From Okapia johnstoni (Eukaryota > Chordata > Mammalia > Artiodactyla > Giraffidae), in assembly GCA_024291935.2 (NCBI GenBank), contig CM044322.1:21699405-21763404 (forward strand): DNA of 64,000 bases. Direction: 5' to 3'. Every line of letters begins with the position of its first letter. Position 1 is the first letter of the stretch. Made by a program: the position numbers and the translations under genes. Positions 1-11,901 of this stretch are shown here, one piece after another. The notes below the pieces were generated by a model, which had not been told where the DNA came from, made no database searches, and was given only the letters and a program-made list of their open reading frames with translations.

Positions 1-673
1 TGGCTTGGCTTTCTAAGATGCATCATAGGGAGTAGCCAACGACATTTGGGATTTTACTAAAAAGAGGACTTTCATGCCCTTCTTTCCCATAGCAATTGTA
101 GACCCTCTCTTAGGGCAGCTACTATGTAGAAATATACATCTGGCCTATGTAGCTTTCGCTTTCCATAAGCCAAGTTTCCCTATCTTGGTAATTCTGTTCA
201 ACTGGCTGGGTAATGTTATCTATAATTCATATCTCCTTCTGACCAGTCCCAATTCTGATAAATACACTCCCTTTGATAGGTGCATCTGGGTTACAGATGT
301 TTGGTGCTGGACTCCTCAGACTCTCTCCTCCTCCCAGAGCCTTTGGGAGAGGAACTCCTTTGGGCTATATTTCTGGTTTCTTGCTGTGGGTGGGGGAAGA
401 GAGAACATTAAGTAGGAATGGAAAAATGAAGAGGATTGTTCATAGAGGCATCACTGTACTTGCATGTTAGTAACCTGTCTGTAGGTGTGTCCCCCACTTT
501 CCAACCAATGCCTATGAAACTGTGAATTCCTGAATAGAGGGACTCTGTGCCTGGCACACTCTGCTCCTCAAAAAATGTCTGATAAAACATTTGTTGAAGT
601 TGGGCCCTTCAGAGTCACAGAATAAAGGAACTGTGAGTTCGAGTACTGTGATCTAATTGTAGCAATAGGGATA

Positions 674-910
674 GTATGCCATGCCTTGCCATGTGGTACC
701 TGAATGCTTAGTCGTGTCCAACTCTGTGCAATCCTTTAGATTATAGCCCACCAGGTTCCTCTGTCCACGGGGTTTTCCCAGGCAAGAATACTACCGCAGG
801 TTGCTATTTCCTTCTCTAGAGGAATCTTCCCGACCCAGGAATCAAACCCATGTCTCCTGTGTCTCCTGCACGGAAGGTGAATTTTTACTTGCTGAGCCAT
901 CGGGGAAGCC
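674..910 (-). mobile_element. Bov-tA SINE with intact target duplication
   Basis: Read on the minus strand it begins GGGCTTCCC, carries the tRNA-derived head, and contains diagnostic blocks such as TATTCTTGCCTGG (degraded) and GTCGGACACGACTGAG (as GTTGGACACGACTAAG). It is bounded by an 11-bp direct repeat CAATAGGGATA at 663-673 and 911-921. Confidence 0.9.
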
Positions 911-1479
911 CAATAGGGATACTAGATACTGGTAATTTAGTTCAGAAAAAACCACTAACTCTACTAAGTCATACACCCCCATAGAAATCCAGAGATCTAC
1001 ATCTCTGTGAAACCAAAGTTCTTTCAAACAATCTAAGCTGTGGCACAGAAAAGCAGTCTACACTCTATGTTCTGCTTTTAGTGGCTCAGACTGGATTTAA
1101 ACCCAGTATTTAGATAAAATTATTAAACCCTTCCACTAAGATATGAACACTTACTCTATGTATTCTTTATATTTGTCCCTTTGCTTGTCTTACTGTGTCT
1201 GGCACATCATAGAAACTTGATAAATAATTGTTTTTCAAAATATGGTTCCTGCCAATAAGAGTTATGAAAAACATTCAATGTTTTTAATAATAAAAATTCA
1301 GCACAAGAAATACAAGGCAGAGAAGATGGAGTATGAATAAAAGGTCTGTACACAAAATAAGTATATGGGAACCGAGAAAAAGAAAACCTATCCTCTCCAC
1401 TGTCTTCAGATTTCTCCCCCTAAAAGAAGAAATTCACCCATAAGTATCCTTTTTTAAATCATAATAATAGGGATATAAA

Positions 1480-2620
1480 AGTGTGTTTCTTATTGTGAAT
1501 AAGCACTATACACTTGAGAAAATCCACCAGCATGAAAGACAGATCAGAATTAAGAGGGGGGAAAAAAAAAAGGAAAAATAAAATTTGACTACAGATGAAT
1601 CAGATACACTGCACTGGGGAAAAAAATCAGAATTCATCTTACTTTTAGCCTCAGAAAATGGCTGCATCCTTAAAAACAGACTAATATAGAAAACCAGAGT
1701 AAAGTCTTAAACATATGATTGCTAAGATTTTAAAAAAAAATGCAGCAGAAGATTTAGAAGTTAAACTCAAGGAAATCTCCAAAAAATAGAACTAAATAAC
1801 AATGAGATAAAACATATGAGAGAAAAAGGACAGAATAAATTCAGAAGATCAATCCTCAGAAGTTTCAGAGGGAAAAAGAGATCAGAGAATTAAGAAACAT
1901 CAAACTAATAATTTCGGAAAATTTGCCAGAGATAAGGATGGCACTACCGACTCAATGGACATGAGCATGAGCAAGCTCTGGGAGATGGTGAAGGACAGGG
2001 AAGCCTGGCATGCTGTGGTCCATGGGGTCGCAAAGAGTCAGACACAACTGAGCAACCGAACAATTGAACAACAACAACAACCGGCATGTGTCCAAATTGA
2101 AAGGGTCATTGAATATCAACAAAAGAGGAATAAAAGGCCAAGCCTTAAAAAAATTATCATAAAATCCCTAAAGTAACACGGCTAAAAATTCAAAACGGTT
2201 TTCAATAGGAAAAAAATTCACCTCTAAAACACCTAATTTTCAGAATAGAAGCTAGACACAATTGATGAACTTCTTCAAAAATTTAAGAGAAAGTATTTCC
2301 CAACTCAAAATTTTACACCAGGACAAACTATCAGTTTTGGGTAAAGGCAAACTAAAAGCATTTTGGGAAATGCTTTTCTGGAAAAGTTACCTAAAACATC
2401 CTTTCTTAGAAAGTTACTTAAGGAGGTTTTCCAGTAAAAAATTAAGCTGTAAATTAACAGATACTCATGCAATTCAAGACACAGTGACTCCAATCTCCCC
2501 CCAAAATCAGTGATGATAAATTTCAGGATAACAACTGTGCAGCAGAACTGAATATAACGGGTGAAGTTGGGAGAGGAGAGAAAAATGGAATGAACTAGAA
2601 GGGAGAGCTCCACAGGAGTG
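1480..2620 (+). mobile_element. Probable old L1/HAL1-derived sequence, interrupted by a BovB tail
   Basis: The A-rich text (AGAAAAAGGACAGAAT, CCAAATTGAAAGGGTCAT and similar) resembles the ORF1 region of ancient L1 or HAL1 elements. The match is by eye and loose, with no open frame longer than about 80 codons. It continues on both sides of the BovB fragment at 1937-2068. Confidence 0.35.
1937..2068 (+). mobile_element. BovB LINE 3' end fragment
   Basis: The sequence GACTCAATGGACATGAG, then GACAGGGAAGCCTGGC and GGGGTCGCAAAGAGTC, is the standard BovB 3' terminus; it ends in a CAA-rich tail. It is short and 5'-truncated, so it encodes nothing. Confidence 0.8.
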
Positions 2621-2663
2621 TTAAAAAAAAAAAGACACTTCCTATAGATCTATTTATCTATTC

Positions 2664-2938
2664 AATGGCACCCCACTCCATTACTCTTGCCTGGAAAATC
2701 CCATGGACGGAGGAGCCTGGTAGGCTACAGTCCACGGGGTCGCTAAGAGTCGGACACGACTGAGCGACTTCACTTTCACTTTTCCCTTTCATACACTGGA
2801 GAAAGAAATGGTAACCCACTCCAGTATTCTTGCCTGGAGGATCCTAGGGATGGCGGAGCCTGGTGGGCTGCCGTCTATGGGGTCGCACAGAGTCAGACAC
2901 GACTGAAGCGACTTAGCAGCAACTTAGCAACAACTTAG
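2664..2938 (+). mobile_element. Bov-A2 SINE (dimer)
   Basis: Two related arms are seen in tandem: 2664-2775 (GGCACCCCACTCC, then GGTCGCTAAGAGTCGGACA) and 2800-2938 (GGTAACCCACTCCAGTATTC, then GGTCGCACAGAGTCAGACA). They are joined by the TTCACTTTCACTTTTC linker typical of Bov-A2. Confidence 0.9.
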
Positions 2939-3297
2939 CAGCATAGATATGATAAAGCATTTGAAAATGAAGATATCAAAAAGGAAGGAAGATAAAAAGG
3001 AAGGAGGAAATAGAGACTCAAGGGATAGGGTACATGTGTAGGGGAAGTGGAAGAGCTATGCCAGAAAGAAAATATAGTAATAGAACAGAACCTTGTTCTG
3101 CAACCAAAAGAAAAATATTTTATAGTCACAATATTATAAATATATATAACTGAGTCAACTAAAAACAGTAAAATTATTATATTAAAAAATGCAGAGGTGA
3201 TGTGGGAGAAAAGTAAAACTCTCATCTTTATAATAAAAGCAAGTCATAATATTTAAAATTAACATTTAAACATAATGTTTAAAATTGATGAAAATAA

Positions 3298-3385
3298 GTT
3301 GATCCAGTGGTTCAGACTCTGCACTTTCACTGTGAAAGGTGTTGGTTTGAACAAGCCATGTGCATGCTCCCCGCCCCAATTTTTT
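3298..3385 (+). mobile_element. CHR-type SINE fragment
   Basis: The core CCAGTGGTTCAGACTCTGCA followed by CTTTCACTGTGAAAGGTGTT and a poly-T end resembles the cetartiodactyl CHR tRNA-Glu SINE, truncated. Confidence 0.6.
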
Positions 3386-3601
3386 TTAAAATAATATAGA
3401 TAAATCAAGTAATATAAATATAATGTTTGGATATATGTATATGGAGGTTATTACCAAAAAGACAAGTAAAATAATTAAAGATGAGAGCAAGGCTAGGGAG
3501 TAGAGAAGGATGAGGAAGAGTTAGGCAGAGGATTGCCATTCTTTATTTTTTGGTACAACTGTCTTTGGTACATTTGATATTTTAACCAGGGGCATTTATT
3601 T

Positions 3602-3806
3602 GGGCTTCCCTGTGGCTCGGTGATAAAGAATCTGACTGCCAATGCAGGAGACTCAGGTTTGGTCCCAGGAACATCCCCTGGAGAAGGAAATGACAACCCA
3701 TTCCAGTATTCTTGCCTAAGAAACCCCATGGACAGTGGAACCAGGTGGGCTACAGTCCATGCGGTCACAAAAGAGTCAGATACAACTTAACAACTAAACA
3801 ACAACA
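3602..3806 (+). mobile_element. Bov-tA SINE
   Basis: It runs from GGGCTTCCCTGTGGCTC through CCAGTATTCTTGCCTAAG to an AACTAAACAACAACAACC tail. It is an ordinary diverged copy; no clear flanking duplication was seen. Confidence 0.88.
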
Positions 3807-4295
3807 ACCAAAAAAGTATAAATAGTTCCTTTTATTCCACAAAGCAAGTTTTGCATGTAAGGGTAAGAAAGTTTGAAACACGTCTGGTTCCACAGATAGA
3901 AAAGGATAAGTTACCATGGCAACTCTGAAGCAGTAAGGGGAATAAGTTACAAACCCCTGGGTAAGAGCAGTGGCAGTAAGGATTCAGAGAGATAAGGGGC
4001 CACTCTAAGGAGAAAGATGCATAGGTACCATGAAAGACATCTCTCTCAGTCAAGGCAGTGTGTTGTTGTAATGAGCTAGTAGACAAAGGAGAACAAGCCA
4101 GTTTTGCCTGGAGAGCTCTCTGGAGATCCTGAGTTGGCAAACACTGTTGTTAGTGAGGTTTAGCTTCTGCTTAAGGTTATCAAAATCTAAAAACCAAACC
4201 CAAACAGAATCTTTCTTATGCAAATATTTCTGGTAATATGATCAGTTCCCTGGGTATTATTGTGTAAACAAAGGCTTCCCATCTGTCAGTTCTAA

Positions 4296-4725
4296 TAATG
4301 ATAATAACTAATGTTAGTTTAGAACTATTCTTGTACTTTGAAAGCACTTTCCTGTACCTTGCTTCCCTGGTGGCTCAGATGGTAAAGAATTTGCCTGTAA
4401 TCCAGGAGATCCGAGTTCAATCTTTGGGTCAGGGAGATCCCCTGGAGAAGGGAATGGCTACCCACTCCAATATTCTTGCCTGGAGAATTCCATGAATGGG
4501 CCACAGTCCATGGGGTTGCAAAAAGTCAGACACAACTGAGTGACTAACACAGTTCCTGTACCTTATTTCATTTGCTTCACAAAATAACCCAAAGATATAG
4601 GTAATGCCAAGTATTACTGCAACCACCCTCATTTTACAGACAAGACATCTGGGTTTCCAAAAGTGACTTGTACAATTTACATAGCTGGTTAAGTAGCAAG
4701 GACTCTGGAATTCAACTCTGTTCCC
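4296..4725 (-). mobile_element. MIR SINE split by a Bov-tA insertion
   Basis: The left part (GATAATAACTAATG to AAGCACTTTCC) and the right part (CATTTTACAGACAAGACA to GTTAAGTAGCAAGG) are consecutive pieces of one reverse-oriented MIR. The Bov-tA at 4361-4552 separates them. Confidence 0.7.
4361..4552 (+). mobile_element. Bov-tA SINE with 12-bp target duplication
   Basis: Head GCTTCCCTGGTGGCTCAG, tail GACACAACTGAGTGACTAAC. The perfect direct repeat TTCCTGTACCTT at 4349-4360 and 4553-4564 marks the insertion into the older MIR. Confidence 0.92.
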
Positions 4726-5124
4726 TCTTTGCAAATCTTACAATTTTTGACATCACATGTCTGAGATATAGGAGAATCTATTAATTGGTTCTAACCGCCC
4801 CACACATAGGGGCATCAAGAAGACTGCCCACACAAAAGACCACAAATTACCACACAAATCGTGTCCAAAAAATTCAAAGGCAGACTTTCCGGTATTGGGT
4901 GGAAACTGAGATTCAATCCTCCCACCTCCCACCAACACTACACCCTAGCTCAGGTGTGAGGCATTTTATATTTCATACAAAGGTACAAGTTATAAGTAGA
5001 GAACCCTTGTCCATATGCACAAATTAACAAGTTTACCACCCACCTCTATCCTTTCTTAACTCCCTCTAACAGTCCTCAACCCTGGCATCAACCATCAAGC
5101 AGAAATCCTCCTATTGGCTTCTGT

Positions 5125-5720
5125 CTCACAACAGATGACACATCAGATTCATTTATTCATTAAAATAAACATAAAATAGACAACTATGTTTCAGCTGCTA
5201 CTCTAGGTGCTGGGAATGTAACAAGAACTGATAGTCCAGGCCAGGGAAAAACAAATAAACAAGTGCACAAGAAAAACACCAGAGGTGATAAGTGTTATGG
5301 AGATAATTTAAATTAGTTGACATAATAGAGATTGACTAGTCAACTTAGATTGGGGGATCAGGAAAGGTCTCACCAGGAGGTGACATTTAAATAGATTTTG
5401 TAATGACAAGAGAAAACTCACCAAGGGAAGATTAAGGAAAAGAAGATTCCAAGATGAAACAGCTAGTGCAAAGCTCTGGGGCAGGGTCAAGCTTAATGTG
5501 TTCAATGAAACAGGCTAGAGTCTATGAGGCTGTGTAGTGTGGGTGTGGAGAACCAGGTTTGGGTAGGGGAGAGGCTGGAGAGGTAGACAGGGGTCAGGTT
5601 GTGATCCAGGAGACAGGAGTGGGGCTCGGATTTTATTCTAAGTGTAGTAGGAAAACATGTAAGGAGGGAAGTGACAGGATCTGATTTACCTTTCCAGTGG
5701 GATTGTTCCAAATACTGTGT
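5125..5720. mobile_element. Ancient LINE-derived repeat, family uncertain
   Basis: Text such as TGCTGGGAATGTAACAAGAA, GATAAGTGTTATGGAGATAA and CACCAGGAGGTGACATTTAA follows a well-known diverged mammalian interspersed repeat (L1M/L1ME 3'-UTR-like or L2-like; I cannot decide by eye). There is no coding capacity. Position 4726-5124, just before it, shows no recognised feature. Confidence 0.5.
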
Positions 5721-5892
5721 GGAGAATGAAATTTAATGGAGCAAAAAAGGAAGACTGCACTTGTGCTTAGATGTGGAACATCTTAGGTTCATAAAGCTGC
5801 TGAACTGCTCAATCTACGTCAGAGACTAAGCACACTTGGGGCCTCCTCATGAATTTGTGCTACTGCGCTGGAAACCTAAGACTGTAAAAAGG

Positions 5893-6065
5893 ATGAAAGT
5901 GAAGTGAAAGTGTTAGTCGCTCAGTCGTGTCCGACTCTTTGCAATACCATGGATTGTAGCCTGTCCATGGAATTCTCCAGGCAAGAGTACTGGAGTGGGT
6001 TGCCATTTCCCCCTTCATTTTTGGGTCTTCCCAACCCAGGGATTGAACCTGGGTCTCCTGGCTCA
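5893..6065 (-). mobile_element. Bov-tA SINE, head truncated
   Basis: It starts with AAGTGAAGTGAAAGTGTTAG and GTCGTGTCCGACTC and runs to GGTCTCCTGGCTC. In its own orientation the first part of the tRNA-like head is missing. Confidence 0.85.
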
Positions 6066-6441
6066 CGTATGAGTGGTGTCTATCAATGTATGCCTTGTTT
6101 CTTCTCTGCAAAGATGCCCTGGCTTCCTTGGACAGGTAAAGTCATTCAGCTTTCCTGTATCGCAAACACCTGGCGCATGCGCAGTTCACACCACATCCTC
6201 AGTTGTGTCCTTCAAAGAAACTGAGTTTGGTAAGGGTCATGTTTTCATCCTAGTCACCCGTGTGTCCCTAATTATCCAGCACATCTAGGACTTGATGAAA
6301 GCTCACTGATATCTGGTGGAGTAGATAAATGTTTTATTTGGAGGTTGCGTGGACACTCTTTTGTCTCCAGAAGCCAAAAAGATAAAATGATGTCAAGAAT
6401 GCACCCTCCAAGCAGGACACCCCCCAGCCCCGGTCCCTTAC

Positions 6442-7513
6442 CTCCTGGGTGAGTCAGGGTCGAAGCAAGTCTTGTGCACCTCGGCCACGTCTGGGTCACA
6501 GCAGTCACCGTCGTCAAAGTCGTTCAGCATGTTGTTGCACTCCACGTGGCAGAGCCCGTCCCTGCGGTTCCAGGAGTAGCACCGGCCCTGCAGGCGGCAG
6601 TCGCCCCCGTCATAGCCCGTGAGTGGGTGCTCACACTCGGGGTCACAGTGGTCGTTGCCGATTTTGCTGGGCTCACAGTTGACCAGCACAACGCGGTGGC
6701 GCAGGGTGGAGTTGTGGACGTGGTGGATGCTCAGCTGCCAGCTGATGTTGTAGCGGCTGAAGGCTTCATTGAGCACCTCGTGCTGCCGGCGGATCTGCTC
6801 CTCACTCACGGTGGGGTTCAGGCCCTCGTCGTCACAGATGTTCACCACCTGGTAGTGGATCACCTTCTCTCCCCGGAGGGGCCAGTGCCCATTGTACTGA
6901 GAGATCAATTCCACGTTGTCACACGCTGTCTGCCCACAGAGCGGGGGCTGCAGAGGGGACAGAATCTCAGGCTCTGACTCAAAGCCCTGGAGAACCTCAA
7001 GCCGTGGGTACTTCCCGTCTCTAAAGGGGGCCCACTGTTCTTCCAGGGGCTCAAAACTGGCGGTCAGTAGCAGGGTGGTCAAATCCTCCACCTCCATTGG
7101 CTGCTGAGGACTGTGCTGAAGGTGGCTTTGTGGGAGGGCTGTCGACCAGAAGACCAGTGTGCCCAGGTGTCCACGGAAAGAGTGCCCGTCCTCCGAGCTA
7201 TCCCCCCCAAGGAGCAAAGAGCGACAAGATGCCATGAAGGGGCTGTTCAGCGGACCAGACTGATCTGGACTGCTAGCCACCTGAGTGCCATCCACATACA
7301 AGGCCATGCGCTGTCCATCGTAAGTGGCTGCCACGTGCGTCCACTTGCCCGGTTGGTAGCGACTGTGGCCCATCACAGTGGTGGCTTTCTTCACTCGGTC
7401 GGTGCGAAGAGAGAAGAAGAATCGAGCATCTCGCTTTCCCACATCCTTCCCTGAGCGGATCCCCAGGGCCCAGCCCTTGTCACTGATAGTGTGGGAGCAG
7501 TTATCAAACACAC
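6442..7513 (-). CDS. PAPPA2: PAPPA2 second coding exon (residues 306-662, ends inside codon 663)
   Basis: This exon continues the first coding exon: an AG acceptor at 7515-7514 follows a long pyrimidine tract, and the first bases complete codon 306 (Gly) before VFDNCSH. It encodes the rest of the laminin-G-like domain (to about residue 470, with [10 protein letters not shown] and [11 protein letters not shown]), a linker, then two Lin-12/Notch repeats: LNR1 about 585-611 ([21 protein letters not shown]) and LNR2 about 617-644 ([21 protein letters not shown]). In pappalysins LNR modules bind calcium and help set substrate specificity. N-glycosylation sequons lie at 310 (NCS), 561 (NIS) and 573 (NST). 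The donor GT is at 6441-6440 (AG then GTAAGG), so codon 663 is split after two bases. The zinc-binding HEXXH motif is not in this exon; in the family it comes shortly after. No frameshift or stop interrupts the exon. Confidence 0.96.
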
Positions 7514-9078
7514 CTGGGAAAGAAGGAAGAGTCGAGGGAGAAATACCAGATACAAAAGGGATGGAGAAAGGGAGAAGAAAACCTGTATAAATAGCAAGAA
7601 TGTAGGTTTTTAATGGGAAAAAAAAATTGATACAGAGTGCCCACCTAAGATGCTTGTCCAGTACCCCATATTAGATGTTCTGGCAACATCTTTCCCCAAA
7701 GGAATTTAATTTGAGATTCCATCCAATTTAACGCATTCCAGTATTTTTTAAATAACCAAAATGGAAGCTGGAAGGGGATGTCTAGTGCAAGTGACAAATA
7801 TCCTCACTATTTTGTCACAAACATTTCTCATGCTGACTCTGTATCCATGCCTTCTTCTCTCTACACTTCTTTAGAATTCACAAGGGCCTTTGTAGTTTTT
7901 ACAAAAGATAGTAATCTCCTATCCCCCTCAAAAGGTCATTTTTTTTCCTATTGAATATCGAAATGATGATTCCTGTGGGGAAAATAAGGAGAAGACTGTA
8001 ACATCCCAGACATGTTATTCCCTCTGATGCCTAAGGGCAAGGACACCCATCTGAAGTGAACAGCTGTTTCCCAAAGTAAGCAAAGGAACATTGCCCCATT
8101 GTCCTGGACTATAAAAACCTGGTCAAACTATTAAGAATGATTGTTCGTATGACCCATAACGCCTACCACAGTACAGAAGTGGAACCTTCCCAGATAAATG
8201 AAGCTCCTTACCAAATGCTGCCTTAGCATCTTATTCATTGCAGGCCCAGGACTATTAAGTCCCATAAACAAAGCAGAGAGTTCCTGTAGATAACTGTATC
8301 ACTAAGAATTTGGCAGCAGGAAGGAGTAGTCAGATGTAACAGATGAAAGAGGAAGCCTGAAGACAATTTGGAGGCCTCGAATGTTCCCGGCAAAGCCATC
8401 TGCAGTTATGAGCCCTCCACCTCCTCCCAGTACCTCTTCCAGTACATAGGCAGAGTCTATGTAATTTACACAGTCTTGTAACTTACACAGAGGTAGTACA
8501 TTCACACAGGAAATGCTTAGTAAATACTGCTTTAAGAATGAATGGATGATGGAAAAGTTGACTGACCTTTAGATAGACACAGGAGGCTAACATCAAGAGT
8601 CATTCTTCCCCAGTCACCGACCCACCCCACAGGCAAGAATTTTACTTATTCCTCTGAACTCCTACTTGATGCACTCAGATGGTACTATCCTATGGAGAGT
8701 CTGAATTTTAAAGCCATGAGTCACCCCATTCTAATTGCAGGCAAGTATCAAAAGTAGCTATGCTTTCATAAAATGATAGATTATCTTCTCTTCTGTCTCT
8801 AGTGTAAATCAATCACTTGTGATTAAAAAAATAAAATGTTCTTTTTAACAAAGGCAACTCCTCCCCAATCTAGTAATTCTACCAATTATACTTACAAGCA
8901 ATGACTAGGAATAATAAAATGGTGATATTCTGGTTTTGTATTGAGAGAGTCAATTCCTAGGCAGGTTGATAAGAAGTCCAGAGGTCCCTGAGGGGAGAGG
9001 AGTCTGAGGTTCTCAAGGAGGAAGAAAGGACAAACATTTTTTTTTCCTCTACATTCCTTAGTCTTAGTCACATAAAAC

Positions 9079-9079
9079 A

Positions 9080-9108
<29 letters not shown>
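9079..9108 (+). repeat. (GTTTT)n microsatellite
   Basis: About five units of GTTTT end in a T run. It sits just left of the LTR and is probably unrelated to it. The preceding 7516-9078 is intron in which I recognise no other repeat or gene. Confidence 0.9.
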
Positions 9109-9110
<2 letters not shown>

Positions 9111-9253
9111 TAAGTCTGGAACTGATGATTACATAACAAACAATTCAGTTTAAACTCTGTACTAGGGACTGTACAACAACAATGTATCTTGCTTGAGGAC
9201 AGTTTCTCCTCCCTGAAAACCTTCTGACTAATCCTGATATCTTAGAATGTGAT

Positions 9254-10065
9254 TGCCTGGAGAAATATCAATAACCTCAGATATGCAGATGACACCACCC
9301 TTATGGCAGAAAGTGAAGAAGAACTAAAGAGCCTCTTGATGAAAGTGAAAGAGGAGAGTGAAAAAGTTGGCTTAAAGCTCAACATTCAGAAAACTAAGAT
9401 CATGACATCTGGTCCCATCACTTCATGGGAAATAGATGGAGAAACAGTGGAAACAGTGTTAGATTTTATTTTGGGGGGCTCCAATATCACTGCTGATGGT
9501 GATTGCAGCCATGAAATTAAAAGACGCTTACTCCTTGGAAGGAAGGTTATGGCCAACCTAGATAGCATATTTAAAAGCAGAGACATTACTTTGCCAACAA
9601 AAGTCCATCTAGTCAAGGCTATGGTTTTTCCAGTGGTCATGTATGGATGTGAGAGTTGGACGGTGAAGAATGCTGAGCGCCGCAGAATTGATGCTTTTGA
9701 ACTGTGGTGTTGGAGAAGACTCTTGAGAGTCCCTAGGACTGCAAGGAGATCCAGTCAGTCCATCCTAAAGGAGACCAATCCTGGGTGTTCATTGGAAAGT
9801 CTGATGTTGAAGCTGAAACTCCAATGCTTTGGCCACCTCATGCGAAGAGTTGACTCATTGGAAAAGACCCTGATGCTGGGTAGGATTGGGGGCAGGAGGA
9901 GAAGGGGACGACAGAGGATGATATGGTTGGATGGCATCACCGACTCAATGGACATGGGTTTGGATAGACTCCAGGAGTTGGTGATGGACAGGGAGGCCTG
10001 GCGTGCTGCAATTCATGGAGTCGCAAAGAGTTGGACACGACTGAGCGACTGAACTGAACTGAACT
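9254..10065 (+). mobile_element. BovB LINE 3' part, inserted in the LTR
   Basis: It is a 5'-truncated BovB (RTE clade) from just before the reverse-transcriptase YADD box to the GAACTGAACT terminal tail. LTR sequence ends at GATTGCCTGG on the left and resumes at GGTAGGATC on the right; at most a 4-bp CTGG is shared. Confidence 0.88.
9257..10052 (+). pseudogene. BovB reverse transcriptase C-terminal part, frame still open
   Basis: About 265 codons remain uninterrupted from the RT active-site motif ([13 protein letters not shown]) through the thumb and C-terminal region ([41 protein letters not shown]) to the natural stop. The N-terminal endonuclease and most of the RT are absent because of 5' truncation, so no functional enzyme can be made. 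The open frame suggests a relatively recent copy rather than selection. Confidence 0.85.
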
Positions 10066-10907
10066 GGTAGGATCTTTCTATTGTTAAGCTCTAAGCCTGT
10101 TATCCTAAAATGTAAGTTGTGGATGTGGGTCTGGTAAAATTTTCACAAACTTGAGACATTCTTTTGATGTATTGTAATAATTAATTAAAAAGTATATAAG
10201 TCCCTTGCTAACTCTAGCGAGGGGAGTATTCTCTGTCTCTCTTCTGATGTCCATGTCAAAAGATTTCTCTGCCCCTTTTCACTTTAATAAAACTCTGCTA
10301 TACAAAACCTCTTGAGTGATCAAGACTGGTCCCTGGTCCCAAAGTTAAATCTTCTTCTTCGGAGATCACAAATCGGACACCATTCACCATAAGCTATCAG
10401 TATTGGGTTTTTCATTGTATGCTTGTTTTCACAATGAGGTCTGTATGGTAAAGGGGTAAAATAACTACTGCTTCACATATTCTTATGTGGGTTGATTTTC
10501 AAAAGAGCAGACACACCTAGTGAGATCAACAGTAAATTCCCTGCTTCACAGTTTCTGCTTGGTTCACTCATTTTCTAAAATGCATTTAGCCTTAATCATG
10601 TCTATCTACTGACCTATGAACAAAAGGGCTGCAATGTTTAATATCAGAACCATGGAGTTACTCTCAACTAGTAAATATCTGCTGGTTTTTAAGAGGAGAA
10701 TTGAGGAGGAGACTATTTCATATTTATTGCATATATACAGGTATATATGAGTTGGGGTATAAATTATTAGGCTTGACATGTAAATTACTAGATAATAAGC
10801 TTCTTACTTGCCAGCATCTTATAATTGCAATTCTGTACATTTTAACTTATTGTCCTTAGAACTTATTTGCTATTAGCAACAATGTAATTGTTTCTACTTA
10901 GTTACCT

Positions 10908-11120
10908 CATTGCTGTTTAGTCACTAAGTTGTATCTGACTCTTTTGTAACCCCATAGGACATACCGGCCCCAGCCTCCTCTGTCCACGGGATTTCCCAGG
11001 CAAGAATACTGGAGTGGGTTGCCATTTCCTTCTCCAGGGGATCTTCCTGACCCAGAGATTGAACAACATCTCCTGCATTGGCAGGCAGATTCTTTACCCC
11101 TGTGCCACCTGGGAAGTCTA
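10908..11120 (-). mobile_element. Bov-tA SINE
   Basis: It is reverse-oriented, from GCTGTTTAGTCACTAAGTTG to GCCACCTGGGAAGTC, with AATACTGGAGTGGGTTGCCA in the middle. The flanks 10385-10907 and 11121-11572 are AT-rich intron without recognisable features. Confidence 0.88.
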
Positions 11121-11901
11121 TTTAACTCAAAGGAAGCTATTAAAATTATTAAAATTATAGTGTGTCTAAAATTTTATCTCTAACTTCTTGAGACACTATA
11201 CAGAAGATGGGATTTTCTTATTACTTTAGTTCTGATTAATCTAAATTTTAGTAATTACATTATTAATAGAAAGGATTTATTGGCCAAGGGTATTAAAATA
11301 GTTCTAGTTGGGAGTCGTATAGGAAGTATATAAAAGTATTACTTTTTAAATGATTATGAAAGTAATCATTCTTTATTTTCATTTAATAAGATGTCCAAGC
11401 AGTATATGTTAAACCTCACTAGGTACCTGGATAACTGCATTTTATTTGCTGTATTACCACTTTTCATACTTCATCTATAGGAAGACAGTAAATAATTGTT
11501 GAAGCATTGCCCTGCACACATTCCAGGAAAAAAAGAAGCATATTTCACAAATAGAATTTTCTAACCTAATTACTGTGAACTGAACATGTGTACTCCCTAC
11601 CACCCCCCAAATTCATTTATAGGAACCCTACTGTCTCATGTAATGATATCTGGAGACAGGGCCTTTGGGAGGTTATTAGGTCATAAGGGTGGTGCCCTCA
11701 TGATGGGATTAGTGTCCTTTTAAGAAGGACAGAGCTAGCCCCTTTCTCTGCTCTCCACTATCTGAGGATATAAGAAGACAGACAAACATCTGCCAACCAA
11801 GAAGAGGGTTCTCACTGGACACCAGATCTGCTGGTGCCTTCATCTTAGAATTCCCAGCCTCCAGAACAGTGAGAAATTAATTTCTTTTGTTTAAGACACC
11901 C

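Larger units (their letters stand above)
1..6441 (-). other. PAPPA2: Start of the next PAPPA2 intron (runs off the window)
   Basis: Transcription of PAPPA2 runs toward low coordinates, so everything below the donor at 6441-6440 is intron. No further PAPPA2 exon (for example one with HEXXHXXGXXH) is seen in any minus frame down to position 1. Besides the repeats listed, 1-662 and 922-1480 show only unremarkable AT-rich sequence; 1140-1230 resembles the tail of an old L2. Confidence 0.7.
9125..10384 (+). mobile_element. Solitary endogenous-retrovirus LTR (BTLTR1-like), split by BovB
   Basis: The right part has typical LTR signals in order: a TATA-like TATATAAG at about 10193, an AATAAA signal at about 10288 and a 3' end near GGAGATCACAAATCGGACA. 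The left part is about 9125-9250. No gag, pol or env sequence flanks it, so it is a solo LTR. The 5' boundary is approximate and the family name is by recollection of bovine ERV LTRs. Confidence 0.55.

Noticed and set aside
3602..3680. tRNA-like heads of the SINEs considered as tRNA genes
   Set aside because: They are diverged tRNA-derived SINE heads lacking a plausible intact cloverleaf; no real tRNA gene was seen in the window.
6474..6977. Plus-strand open frame of 167 codons, Val/Ala-rich
   Set aside because: Antisense of the PAPPA2 exon with LNR repeats; the composition reflects codon bias on the other strand.
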